Translations under genes and position numbers: made by a program
The notes under the pieces: generated by a model
What the model saw: only the letters and a program-made list of their open reading frames with translations
What the model was told of the DNA's origin: nothing
Databases searched by the model: none
From: Iris pallida
Taxonomy: Eukaryota; Streptophyta; Magnoliopsida; Asparagales; Iridaceae
Assembly (NCBI GenBank): GCA_029216955.1
Contig: JANAVB010007000.1
Coordinates: 1,698,450 to 1,762,449, forward strand
Direction: 5' to 3'
Length of the DNA stretch: 64,000 nt
Shown here: piece by piece, positions 51,601 through 62,500 of the stretch
Numbering within the stretch: position 1 is the first letter of the stretch
Layout of the letters: the number at the start of each line of letters is the position of its first letter

Positions 51601-53123
51601 ATTCATTGCTAGGGTTTGGTACAATATATATAGTGTCTAAATTTGGGCTTATGGGCCATATTTACATTACAAATATAATCTAATCAATCTAATCTAATCA
51701 TATCTAATCAATCTAAGATAATCTAATCAATCTAACATGAACTGAGAACAAACATGATGATCTTAATACATTTTTGGGCTAAATGAGAAAGATTAAAAGA
51801 GCCTCATCAGTGTAATATCCACACTAATCCCATCAGTTGAATCCCTCAAAGCAAGAAGTTAAATGGCATGTCCTATATAAAAAAATCACAAAAGTAGGAA
51901 TAAAGTAATCGGGCATCATATACCTTAAATTTGGCATTTGTTGTCCAAACCCGATCAATCATGTAATCCCAATCCTCTTGTGAAATGCCTTTATATGAGT
52001 TGTTTCTGGGGTTTATGTCATCCTTCAACAACTTCTTATAATGTGCATGCATGCGACTCCTCCAATCTTTGTATCTCAGCTGGCATATTTTCGTAATAGT
52101 CTGCCTTACGACTTCATCCTCATCATAATTTTTGATCTCAAATTTATCCTGCAAATGTGTACTCAATAATATAGATTATTAATAAACAATATATGAAAAT
52201 AAACCTAATTATATGAAGTAGTAAATAGATCCACCAATACCCGAACTCTTTGAATAATTGAGTTCTTTAGGGTGTCATCAATGTCATCCCAATACATAAC
52301 GTCCTGAAGTGGTGCAGCAACCCGAACTTCAACGCCAATCTGGTTTACAAGAGCAGTAGCATTATCCCCAACTAGAGCCCTTTCCCTAGCGGGGATTGAC
52401 ACTTGAAGCTTGCCGATTTTTTGTACCATTTTCTCTACAGCTTTACCACACGTCTTACCCCATATATTTTTCTTCGGTGAACCTGTACATCAAAAAGAAA
52501 AAGAAAGTAGCCTTAAGCTAGACAATAGATAGACCAGATTTCTATTTCAGACTTCATTAAAATCAAATAAGATTATATCCATTAGATTACCTGAACCACT
52601 AGCTAGTGACTCCATAGGACTAGGCACATGCATTTGAAGGTTATTGGACCCCTCAGCAGTGGTATCTTCAGGTGTCGAAACAAGACGTGATGATTTACGA
52701 ATGGGACCATTGTATACGACCTACACATACAAAATACATAAATATTAAGGCATTATTAGTAACATAATTTAAACACAACATATCACTCGAGGTTCATATC
52801 TTATATATTACCTTTTCCTTTGGTTGATTAGAAGGCACATTATTATTATCATCACTGCTGGATGAACTAAGCAAATCATCACACTGGCCCGGTCGATACT
52901 CATTACCATCTCTCTCACTCACATTTCTTTTGCTATTCTTACCAAAACTTGTTTGGGTGACCTTCTCAAATGGAGTTAATAAATTTGAGGCACGAAGCAA
53001 ACCCAAAGCATCTAATTTCCTTTGGTTACTAGCAATATTTTCATTTCTTTGCTTCTCATATGCTGACGTCATCCGGGCTGCTTGTCCGGGTCTTAAATAT
53101 ACTCTGCTCTTTGATTTTTCCAT
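42605..53123 (-). CDS. TNPA-like plant transposase (Ptta/En/Spm type), multi-exon, copia in intron
   Basis: The start is at 53123 (MEKSKSRVYLRPGQAARMT). Exons by canonical GT-AG sites, roughly: 53123-52812, 52722-52590, 52482-52243, 52150-51926, 43372-43282, 43185-43091 and 42972-42605. Signatures: WGKTCGKAVEKMVQKIGKL; ISQEDWDYMIDRVWTTNAKF; NHSCGSKSFAATMSTK; SHWSKKKDDWLDH; VLGKKSGYLKGYGVGRKP; then a coiled coil. Together these are the En/Spm (PF03004) family, about 490 residues, which binds subterminal repeats and regulates transposition. The copia element (46368-51737) lies in the fourth intron. Splice sites look intact. The only clear lesions are a frameshift near 42720 and a stop soon after it in the C-terminal coil. 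It may still be expressible in part; that is inference. Confidence 0.72.
43373..46362. other. intronic CACTA-3 sequence left of the copia insertion
   Basis: About 3 kb of non-coding AT-rich DNA forming part of the TNPA-like fourth intron. I recognise no transposon, repeat or gene in it. Small open frames have no family resemblance. The last 5 bp before the copia element, TGAAC (46363-46367), are its TSD. Confidence 0.5.
46368..46536 (-). repeat. copia 3' LTR
   Basis: Direct repeat of 51579-51737 with extra TCTAA units. The outermost bases have changed (AG instead of TG on the + strand). Confidence 0.9.
46537..48845 (-). pseudogene. copia reverse transcriptase and RNase H
   Basis: The RVT_2 domain runs from about 48050 to 47250: DNGTWSLVDLPPGKKALGSR, RLVVFGNHQVEGIDYSETFA, MDVHNAFLHGDLTEEVYMQ, and the catalytic IYVDDMIVSGND near 47480-47515, intact. 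RNase H follows with GWCDSDWASCPLTRRSVTG, the SSAEAEYRSL motif in another frame (46880-46910), CDSQSALHLAQNP and THE-like SNHIEVDLHFVRDAI, ending in LADIFTKPLG. Upstream (48822-48622) is the INT/RT linker FGCLCYAYD. A frameshift in the C8 run near 46940 separates RT from the end of RNase H, and a TGA near 48613 (GWKLYDL expected) interrupts the linker. Only these two lesions are seen, so this copy is only lightly decayed. Confidence 0.92.
48846..50265 (-). pseudogene. copia nucleocapsid, protease and integrase
   Basis: A CCHC knuckle CTHCKKTGHDVATC (about 50165-50124) is followed by a long glycine/arginine-rich linker. Protease has WIFDTGATLHATGS (about 49785), with the DTG triad. Integrase has the HHCC zinc region ending HTACDICHQAK (about 49310) and a core with YCDLWGP, VRSDNGTEF and TPQQNGRVERKHRH, so all three acidic residues are present. 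Stops interrupt at about 49350 (CAG to TAG fits) and 48855 (TGG to TAG fits, DFWGEC expected). Confidence 0.92.
50266..50988 (-). CDS. copia gag capsid region
   Basis: The ATG at 50988 opens a 240-codon frame. It begins MADDAASSYSF and a glycine run, then PYFLISVDQPGNIITPIIF and FRGPNYAEWSRSI, the N-terminal gag_pre/UBN2-type capsid signature of copia elements that starts with the W-x-x-W-like NYxxWSRS box. Later come ALLVQWILNTIDPSL, LWNLLEKRFVVSNGTR and SVETYFGNLQSLWDE. A TAG after MQKS (50264-50266) separates it from the knuckle; in an active element the frame would continue. Position directly after the leader and PBS supports gag. Confidence 0.88.
   Translation of the reverse strand: MADDAASSYSFATGGGGAHNPNYPNPKDPYFLISVDQPGNIITPIIFRGPNYAEWSRSICLFLIFRRKITFLEGTEVKPINDASKLLDWRCVQALLVQWILNTIDPSLKKSLPYFEEVSPLWNLLEKRFVVSNGTRKQQIKVALAECKQTASMSVETYFGNLQSLWDEQAAYFPLPTCTCGKLAATLQAMRDEDHFQDFMYGLNTELYGHTRSNLLAQDHQPSLDRAYQAVREEEDMQKS
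50989..51578 (-). other. copia leader: PBS, GC-rich minisatellite, paired repeats
   Basis: The PBS is at 51578-51566. 51245-51540 is a GC-rich degenerate tandem array with units like GCGCAGTCGGCGGACGGACG. Between 51000 and 51150 a ~35-bp block (GGTGTACAAAAATTTTGTAC and following CTCCGACGAATC) occurs twice about 110 bp apart, each copy partly palindromic. The arginine-rich open frame on the + strand is a repeat translation. Confidence 0.85.
51579..51737 (-). repeat. copia 5' LTR
   Basis: Minus-strand start TGTTAGATTGATTAGATT at 51737 and end TTTCCTACA at 51579, followed by the PBS. TSD TGAAC at 51738-51742. Confidence 0.93.
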
Positions 53124-56100
53124 CTATGACAATAAAGAAACAAATGAGTTCCACAATGTAATTCCAATTTTCATTGTATGCATTCCAAATGTGTGAAGTT
53201 GGAGGCATTTGACACATAACAAATGTTATTTTAGACATTCCAATGCAATAAGTAAGAAGCCTAAAGAAACTGAACAATAGTGTGCAAGCTGTAATATCAA
53301 GATATATATCACATATTATCGTATAAGATACATTGTTCATAAGATATTTGATTGGAAGCTAATATACTCCTGCATACCATTACTACAGATTTCCAAAAAT
53401 AATACAATAATAATACAACTCCCTGTACTGTTCAGATAAGCTCAGTCTACTGTTCACTGAGCAGTCCACCCATTGAATGTTCTGTCCTGCTCATCATGAG
53501 CAGTCCCTTTAATTTTGCAGTCCTTAGTTTACCTTGATTGCATCAATAAGCCACTGCCTTCATGAGTTTCAGTCGAATCCCTTTCATTTATTGTCCAGAT
53601 AACTCATGTTCTGTCCAAAACATATCCTATAGCTTAGTTATAGCATTGAACCCCTTTTATTGAATCCCTTTCATTTATTGTACAGAAGAATGTCTTGAAT
53701 TTTTAAAACAGAAGTCAGGTTCTATAATGACCAAATCCCTCACTCACCGGATGTTTTAACTAATTCAGTTTCAAAAACACATAAAAAAGAAGAAGGGGAA
53801 AATAAGCTATATCATTGAATCTCAAGGCCATACGAAGAAGAAAGAGGATGTTCTTTTAAGCCGAAGCACGATACCATGTTGAGAGGGCTCAACTGGGAAT
53901 TATATTGAGGTAGGAGGGTGGATATATACAGGATGAGGAGATGTGCATAATAGGAACAAGTTGCATTATAGGAAAAGGTTACACAATAGACCCATTTACA
54001 GGATGCAAGTTTATACAAGTAATAGAAAATTATAAACATATAGCAATCTGGACTAATGAAAGCTCTCAGTAGAAAGATACTAATAACATATCTAAATTGG
54101 AGAAAATCTTATCAACATCTTTCAAATATTTTACTTATACCATGCAATATTCTTCCAAACACAAGCAAATCAGAAATGTCATAATGTCAATTCATGAATA
54201 TCAAAGAAAGAAAAAGTAGTGCAAAAATGTTAAGATTATCAAGTCAATGTCTCTTATATATTGGAACATGCTACTTTATAAGTAAAATCATATCACTAAC
54301 GCGACTTCCTCAATATATGGAAGGCATCATGGTTATGAGCTTAAGGATGAAAGGGAGTCCTATCACTAAAGCAACTTCCTCAAACAAATATTGCTAACAC
54401 ATGAATTAATAAGTAAAACAATAATCTTGGGTACCTTAGTATTATTGGTAATTATTGAAGCATTTAGCAAAGGAAGCCGAATGTTGTACTCAGCTAATAA
54501 GCTTAATAATGATGAAGTGAATACATACACTTCTTCTTCTGCAACCTAAACAAGTCATTTGCAAGATAATTGATAAATATTGCATTTTTAAAAATTGAGT
54601 GGCCTATAGGGACTAGCAATCAACAAATGCAGGACACAATTAATATTTTCAGTTCATCCATATCAAGAAGCAAAAAGGTCCAATTGAGTATGTATATAAT
54701 GCATGAGGAAAGGTTTTATGTACTTGACACGACCAACATTTTAAAACAAAAAATATTTTTATCTTGGAAAACAGTAGCAATTCTCCATTGTTAGATAGGT
54801 TCAATTTTCTATGAATAAATCATTCAGCAGGGTAACACTTTTACAGTTTAAATTGAACTACCATTATAGATAACTCATGTTCTGTCCAAAACATATACTA
54901 TAGGTGCAGTCCATATTCTAATGTATCATTTCAAATAGATGTAGCATTGTTCAGTCTGCTTAGTGAACTCATGTCCAGTTCTAACTGATGGTGGTATCCT
55001 ATGGGTGGTATCCTATGGGTGGTCTATATATGGATATTAGTTAGTTATGTATATTCAACACACAAACATTACATGTATAGTCCTGATTGGTTAGTACCAT
55101 ATGGTCCAAACGGTTGCTCCGATCCTTATCTGGAGTTTCATTTTTCTATGTGGTATTATTTAATGGAAAGAATCAAATAGCACAAAGTTTTAAAATATTT
55201 TCTTCCTTTGTAGGTCATTACTATGTATCTGAGATCCCTTTCCCCTAGCTTAATTTTATTATATATAAAAAGTAATACCATGCTATTTTCCAAACACCAC
55301 TTGTTCTTTGGTGCTAAATTGCTCTCCATCAAATGTGGTAAATGACTATAAAATGTTCTTTGGTAGCTTTCTCCTGGGTTTTTGGAAAATGCACTAAGAG
55401 GTTTATTTTATATGGCTTTTTGTCTCCATATATCAATCTGATATATTGTAGGTTTATTTTATATAGCTTTTTGTCTCCATGAGGTGTATATATATAATAT
55501 ATATGCTGATTTTATGAAATAATATGTTCATTGATAAAAAAAATATTTGAGCTAAATCTCAGGCTGATGTGTAAAAATGATTTTATTAGTCATCACTATG
55601 ACCAAATGGCTGAGAGAAAATTTCTAAGTAATTCCTAATGATAACCAACGGCAGGGAACATTTATCAATAAAAAATGCATACGATGAATCAATCTGTAAC
55701 TTGATAATAGTACTCTTAACATATAAAGCAAGGAACATGTATCAATAAATAATGCATACGAAGAATCAATCTGTAACTTGATAATAGTACTCTTAACATA
55801 AAAAAATATGCTAATCAAAAGCTAAAATCATGAAGCAAATACAACGCAAAACCAGGAACCCAACTACGAAACATGGTCACACCACAAAAGTGTTCTAAAA
55901 ATATGTGGCTGAGCCATTTAATTCCTTCATCCATAATGGGAAATTAAATGCTTTCTCCAAGACTTGTACCCAATATCTCCCATCGCTTGGGCTAGGAGTG
56001 CTTGGCTATACCGCGACCGTACAATTAGGTTTGTTTTGCTGAAGAATATAAGCTCTTACTTATTTAGGTAGACAAAGTACAGCCAAATATACGAATGAAA

Positions 56101-56980
56101 ATGTAAGCATCATAAAACCTAATTTAGGTTAAGAAAATTTGATAAGTTATTGCTTAGTTAAACATATGTATTATTGATATGAAATGAAAGCAACTATTCT
56201 AACAATCTAACTGCTAAGTATCAGGAAGCTGCAGAAATGGGAGAAAATTTTCTTTATAGTGAAGCCAGTTTTAGTTGATTCCGTGTTCATGTATCAACCA
56301 AAATTGTTGATATCCTGTGTTGGGTAAACCTCCAAGGATACCCATACAGTGAATTGATAAATTTGTGCTAATTGAGCATAAGCTTATAAAAATTTGTCTC
56401 ATGTGTTTGGAGTGTGTAAATGTGTCAAAAATCTATTAGGAAGCTCATAATTCATGAAATATGTCACTCGTTAAAAGAGCCAAGATGTCCAAAATATTTC
56501 AGTTTTTATTTAGAAATCTTGTAATCTTTTTAGTTAGTTGAGAGAGGAGAGGGGGCTCTATATATGGATATTAGTAACTGATAGTAGTATCCTATGGGTG
56601 GACTATATATATGCATCAGTTATGTATAAGAGCATGTATCTAAGGAGGAGCAGTTGTGGGGATCGGGTTTAGGCTTTGACAGCAATAGGAAGTTGGGGTT
56701 CACTTCAAGGTTAGTTAATATGTAGTTGGGTAACTGAAAGTGAAGGGAGAAGAGGGGCTCGACTATGAGGCAGAGTGCCAGCTGTAGGCAGGAAGTGAGG
56801 GGCCGTGTGTGAGGGAACTGGGTTGGGCACTGCACTATTGTGCAAGTGGTATGGGAGTGTTGCCAAGCCCCCCACACATAGGATGTGTCATAGGCATGTA
56901 GTATGAGTGTGTTTGGGTAAGCTCATAGGGTTGTATAGAGGAAAGGGTTTATTTAGTTCAATTCTATAATAAACATGAGG
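53124..56980. other. CACTA-3 non-coding region between TNP2 fragment and TNPA-like gene
   Basis: This is where the rest of TNP2 should lie, but no Transposase_21, DUF4218 or DUF4216 motif is found on either strand. It contains a 77-bp direct repeat (55657 and 55734 onward, AACATKTATCAATAAA start), a GGTGGTATCCTATGG doublet near 54995-55020 echoed near 56590, and a repeated TTTATTTTATATRGCTTTTT at about 55402 and 55451. Nothing else is recognised. Confidence 0.55.
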
Positions 56981-57556
56981 TCAGTCAAGTAATAAGGGTA
57001 GAAGGTCTAATAATATTCCCATAAGCATGTCGAACGATTTAGTGCTCCACTTGTTCATTACCTTCACATGAAGCAACGTAATCACAAACTTCAACAAAGT
57101 ATACTTCTTATACCCTGGGTACACCTCACGTTGTGCAGCCTCCAACAGTTTATCATTGTTATGTAGCTCCTCCCTTTGTGTGGTATCATCCTCCCATTCA
57201 TGGCCCATATACGTTCCCGTACAATAGTTTTGTACTAATTCAGCAAATTCGTCTTGATCGTCTTCTTTCTCTGACATTTCAATATCACCTTCATCGTCTG
57301 ATACTTGATTTTGATACTCGGTAACTTGTTCTCCATGGTACACCCAATTCTTATAAGATAGCATCATTCCATGTCAAAATAAATGATTCTTCACAACTTC
57401 CTCGGTATGCCACTCGAGGTTCATGCATTCATTACATGGACATCAAATCCTACCATTCTTGCATACTTTTTGCATTGCAAATTCAACAAAAGAGTTCACC
57501 CCATCAATATAGGGTTGACTTATTCTCTTTCTAAGTGTCATCCAACTCTTGTCCAT
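56981..57556 (-). pseudogene. TNP2 transposase N-terminal fragment of CACTA-3
   Basis: The start at 57556 (MDKSWMTLRKRISQPYIDGV) is the classic transposase-associated domain opening. CPCNECMN and HLF follow, with a TGA before CPC (CGA to TGA fits) and a stop after HLF. The second part reads YKNWVYHGE, an acidic linker, LLEAAQREVYPGYKKYTLL and NKWSTKSFDMLMGILLDLLP, the region just before the catalytic core. The sequence then ends with no catalytic domain downstream. It is upstream of the TNPA-like gene and in the same direction, as in En/Spm. Confidence 0.85.
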
Positions 57557-59368
57557 ATCTGCAAGAAAACATAAATCAGAAAAGAAAAATATATAATTAT
57601 TCTCTACATGTCCACTACTTTGATTTTTTGGGTTAGATCCAATTAGCAGTTATTAACTTATGACCAGATAGATCCTTGAATTTGGAAAAGAGAGATTGTT
57701 CACTCTCATAATAGCATTTTACCCCCTTTCTTAATTGACGCTACACCTTGGAGCTATAAGTTGTCCCGAGGTCTTGTTTCTGGTTCTGTTCCTATGCAAG
57801 AGAGTAATATTTGCCACTGAAAAACGATATGTAATATATAACTTACTGAATGCAATTTATTACAATTTTTTTGTTTTGTTAGTTGGTGTAAACTGTAAAC
57901 GGCTTATGTGTGTATGTGTAATATTATTTTTGGGTTGTACATGGGTGGAGTTAGATCGTAATAAACCTTATGTGCATCGAAATTATCATGTTATTAACTG
58001 AGTTATTAATACTGAGCTCATAATTGTCCTTCAGTATTTTTTTATCTCAAAAGCATACACGCGATAATCGTAAGTGTGAAAACTGGTGTACCCATGCATA
58101 GGTCAAGTAGCATGAGATGTTTATTAAGTATTCGACTCATCATATTCTATAAGTAAGACATGATAAGTGCGTGCTTCTCAACTCTTCAAGATGTTCCTCG
58201 CACTGTGCGTGTTTGCTTCTTGGTTTAATGAATCCTGACGTGCCAGCAAGAGAAAATCCAGTGATGGTTCCTACCTTCTTGAACCAATTTGTACGGGTAG
58301 AGAGTAATTATCCTAGTGGAGGGTTCATGGTGCCTAGATGGATTTTGGCCTTCGACAAACATTTGTGGGGTCCTTCGACTCAGTCTTACACACAGGATGA
58401 AATTAGCGTAGAATTGTTGGTCATGCTGGCACATTCCTTACAAGAATATATATTTTTTTTACTGAACTCAGCTGAGTAACCATGTGGGTTTCTCTCTTTG
58501 TATCGAAACGGACACGGATACTTCATAAAAATAAAAATAAATTTATAGAAAATAAAAAGGAAAATAAAACCAAAAATCATACCATTCAGATATACATAAA
58601 TCTAAAAATGAAACCCTAATCTATCAACTAACATTATATCCAAATCAAACCCTAACAAAATTGATTGAGAGAGAAAAAACCTAACAAAATCAAACCTAAC
58701 AAAATTGAAGTAGAGACAATCATTTCACTATGGTATATGTATAAAATAAATGCCAATCATATTCTCAACTCTAAGAAAATTAACCTAGAAAAAATATTAG
58801 GGAAGAAGCTCACCACCGGAAGGATCTCAAATTTCGATGGAGGAGGGAGTGCGCGCAAGAGGGAAACCCTAGGAACGATTTTGGAGAGAGAAGGAACGAT
58901 TTTGGAGCGCCCACGGAGAGAGAACCAGCTGGGAGCGCCCGCGGAGGGAGAAGCAGGGAGCGCCCGCGGAAGATTTTATTTCTTTTAGAGTTTTTGTTTG
59001 ATAGTGTTTTTAGGTTATAGTTATAAGTAAAAAATTATATAAGTATATTTCCCTACATAGTTAGATGTCGCTGTAGAGAACTTACCTTTTCGCGACAAGT
59101 TGATGTGTGTCGCTGAATATTTGTTACCTTTTCGCGACAGATAGATGTTGTCGCTGAACATATGTTACCTTTCTGCGACATGTGCATGTCGCAATATGTA
59201 GAGAATTTTCGGCAGGTCTAACTTTTGGTTTCCCTTTAGTCAATTTTGGGTGGATTTCGCAACATACTAAAATGGATGTCGCCAAAACATGTAAAAAAAT
59301 AGCTTTTGGGGACATAATAGGTCCTATATCACTAAAACATGTCGCTAAAAATGCAATTTCTTGTAGTG
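57557..59368 (-). other. CACTA-3 5' region: unidentified frame, G-rich tract, subterminal repeats
   Basis: Upstream region of the leftward transposase. 58171-58479 (+) has a 102-codon frame of ordinary composition with no family I recognise. 58845-58985 has repeats of GGAGCGCCCGCGGA-like units, G-rich, in the same relative place as the tracts of CACTA-1 and -2. 59060-59345 holds CGACA/TGTCGC subterminal motifs, then the TIR. Confidence 0.65.
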
Positions 59369-59553
59369 ACAAGTTTATATTTTTCTACAAATGTAAAACT
59401 TGTGTTCATTGTAAGTTAAAATTATGTGAATGAGCATTATTTGTGATTTTGATCTTCATGACCGTGATAGCTTTCTACCGCCGACACTGCGGCGTAGGCT
59501 GGCTTGGACACGTCTCGTATCCATTTTAAAAAAAAGGGGTACGGGTCGTGACA
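59369..59553 (+). repeat. G3 5' LTR, last segment
   Basis: Begins with the TSD ACA and ends GGGTACGGGTCGTGACA. 59476-59553 is an inverted match to 35151-35222 of the solo LTR (GGCGTAGGCTGGCTTGG, GTCTCGTAT), confirming the LTR end. Confidence 0.85.
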
Positions 59554-62500
59554 AGTTTTTTTGGTGGTCCATGCAGGTCAGTCTTTACAAATTGTGCGAA
59601 CTCGTGGTAGTACCATATTAGTCGTACTACTGCGAGCCTGCGACTAGGAAATGCTCATTCACAACTAGGAGTAAGTCAAATTTAGGAGAATGGTCAGGAC
59701 TAGGAGTCCCTATTTTAATGTGACCGATTGGGTAGTTAAGGTTGTTTCATAGGTCTCATTGAATTTCTAAAACTGTATTAGATGACTTTCATACAAGGAG
59801 GTACGATTGTAATTTGATACGAAGGTATATCCTAAGGTGGATAGATTTATAAGTCTAATTTCCGACTTTTGAAATTTTTTTACTTATTTTATTTTAGTTT
59901 TAAGTATTTTCTTGTCAGAGAATAACTTCCATTTCTATTTCTATTTTAAGTATTTTGGAAGAAAGGAGATTGCCAAATTTTAGAAAAGAATTTTTCCTAG
60001 GATTAATTGATTATTATCAAGTGTTATGTTTAGATTTAAACTATTGCTATATTATGTTAGAAGATATTGTATTATGATAAATGTACATCTATAAATATTT
60101 AAATTACTCCTAGTAATATTTTGAAATTTGAGTCTATTTTAAAGATTAGTTAATAATATAGGATAACATTTTGTGATTGATTTGGAATAAGGTTGGATAA
60201 AACCAAATTTAAATTCATGGGAGGATTTGTTTCATAGATTTGATCCTTCCTATTCGGGGCTTTCCATCTCCTATATATAGGGGAGGCTTCCCTTTGTTTT
60301 CTCCCTAATCCTCTTTCCGAAAGTTTGGAGAATATCCTTTTATTTATTTGTTTAAATTAAAAGGTGATTTTAGAATTTATAAATATTTATTATAGAAGGC
60401 CTTAGTCACGGTTATGTTTTGGAGTGCAAGATAACCAAGAATGTTGGCACTGAGAGTGTGGTCGAGTGCTTCGACTAGTGTTCTAGCCATGGTAGAGAAG
60501 GCCAAGTCATAGGTGTGCACTAACTAGGAAAACCAGGCCAAATTGTGACATAACCCTAGGAATAATTAAATTACTTATTATTAAGATTATTGGCTTTTAG
60601 AAGACCTGGTTGGTCCAAACTAGCCCGAAACCAACCCAAAGTCCTGGTGCTCATGTAGTACGACAAACGTCGTCAATGTAGCTGTATAGATGTGTATATA
60701 TATTGATAGTCCATTTCTAGTACTGTGAATAATATATTATATATCGAATATAATATGTGTTATTGCTAGTTAAATTTATGTTTTACTTGGAGATAGGATA
60801 ACCTTCTCTTAGAATAAAAATTTTTGGGATCTTTGGGATTTACTTAGGCTATACATATATACTTGTGTATGAATATATTCATAATAGATAGACATAGTGC
60901 TTTATACAATTTTTTTCCTCGATCTTAAATATTAGAGGAATATAAATATAAGTTTATATTTCTTTTGCCTTCGGTTATTTTTTCTCTAATCATGATCATT
61001 TGTACAACTTTATCTTATGTCTTTCCTAAACATCGCTATATTATCATTTCGTATCACTTATATTTTTTTCCTTGGACCTAAGGAATTATTTTTAAAAGAA
61101 CTTCTCACTCAATTGTCTATTAATCTCGAGTTAAGTTTTTAGATTCAAAAGTTTTCTCTCAATCGATGAATATTGAATATCCGTGAAATAAGGATTAATT
61201 ATAAGGTTTTTACTTGTTTGACCTCGATCATTGTCCTTCCTAATCAGTTGTTTTCCTAAGAAGCTGATCATATACTTGAAGAACACATACTTGCACTTTT
61301 TCTATCGTTATCAACTTATATGATATCTTAAACTCTTTTGATATTCTTGGAGATATAGTTGAAATAATTTTGATGACTTGCGATGACAAGACAGCAGCGC
61401 ACTGTCGTCACTTATTTTAATTATCGAGACTGCGGGTTCACTGCAGCCAACAGCGCACTGGCGAGATATGACCCCTAAGTTAAAGTAATTCTAGATAAGC
61501 GTGAGTGATCGAACATTATTAAAACTATGTCTTGGTTGTCCTATTTCATCCTTGAGTTGTTATGTCAAGATTGGATAGAGTTGATAGGTATTCGTTACCG
61601 TATCATCACTTGAGTTGTGGAACCAAGAGTTTTTTTCAGCTAGATGCAAACTGGCGAGACATAAATTCTCGGTAAAGTTACTCCGGATATGGTTACGAGT
61701 TTCGAATACCATAGAGACTACGTCTTTTATTGGCATATGATTGTTAAGTTTCCAAATTGGCTTGTACCTTATTCCTAATTACCATCTTCTCAATAAACTG
61801 GTAGTTCTTCCTTCCTCCTTATCCTTCTTTTTCGAATCGTCATCTTTTCAACCTATTTTGATTCCTTCCACTAGATTCCTAAAACGTATCTAGATTTTGA
61901 TTTCTAAAACTCGTGCCCAAATGATTATGGATGAATATTTAAGCGTATCGAAACAACTTTGTTTTGATCATCCTTAAATAGTTCAATCACGACTAGACTA
62001 CGTTTATTATATTTCGATCGAGACAATTCGTATCTTTTCCTAGGTTTTGACTCTATAATCGTGTCTATATTTCAAATCAATAAATGAAAAGGTCAGATTT
62101 TCATTCTACTATGATCATGAGTACTTTGACCATGTTCCTGCTCGTGCTAACCATTTTAGTTTTATGTTGGATGAATTGCATGATTAACCTCGATCGTGAC
62201 TACATCTTAGCTATATCTAAGTAATTTCAACCTTGTTTAGAATTGTCTAAATTTAATCGTTGACCATGCCTATGTAATTCCAACTTCAGTTAATTGTGCC
62301 TAACTACTACCGCTTTCTTAATTAATCCTATTATATCCGTAACCATTGTGACTAGACCCTTTGACTATACCTTAATCGTGCCACGTAGTGTCTTTTCTTA
62401 GAGTTCAATTTACCCATGATATAACTCATTTTAATCATTGATCATATCATTTCTTGTTGTATTCTTAATCATGACTAATCGTGCTCTTCGAAATTTCGAG

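Larger units (their letters stand above)
46368..51737 (-). mobile_element. Ty1-copia retrotransposon (Ale/Retrofit-like), TSD TGAAC
   Basis: Short LTRs of 169 bp (46368-46536) and 159 bp (51579-51737) are flanked by TGAAC at 46363-46367 and 51738-51742. On the minus strand the LTR begins TGTTAGATTGATTAGATT. The PBS TGGTATCAGAGCC (51578-51566), complementary to initiator tRNA-Met, touches the 5' LTR. The PPT ACTTGAGGGGGGGG (46550-46537) touches the 3' LTR. The order gag, PR, INT, RT, RH is that of copia. The short LTR and gag style suggest Ale/Retrofit. LTRs differ by a few substitutions and one TCTAA expansion. Confidence 0.93.
41270..59368 (-). mobile_element. CACTA-3, 18.1 kb, TNP2 catalytic region missing, TNPA-like gene present
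   Basis: Ends CACTACAAGAAAATGCAT (41270) and, inverted, CACTACAAGAAATTGCAT (59368). TSD ACA at 41267-41269 and 59369-59371. Subterminal CGACAT/TGTCGC motifs occur at 41295-41585 and 59060-59345. Leftward genes: a TNP2 N-terminal fragment (57556-56981) and a multi-exon TNPA-like gene (53123-42605) with a copia element in one intron. With no catalytic transposase domain it could only move with help from another element. Confidence 0.9.

Noticed and set aside
35151..59553. One giant 24-kb inverted-repeat transposon with TGTCACGACCC ends
   Set aside because: The two ends are the LTR end of the minus solo LTR and the LTR end of the plus G3 LTR. The CCTGT duplication at 35146 and 39207 closes the solo LTR by itself.
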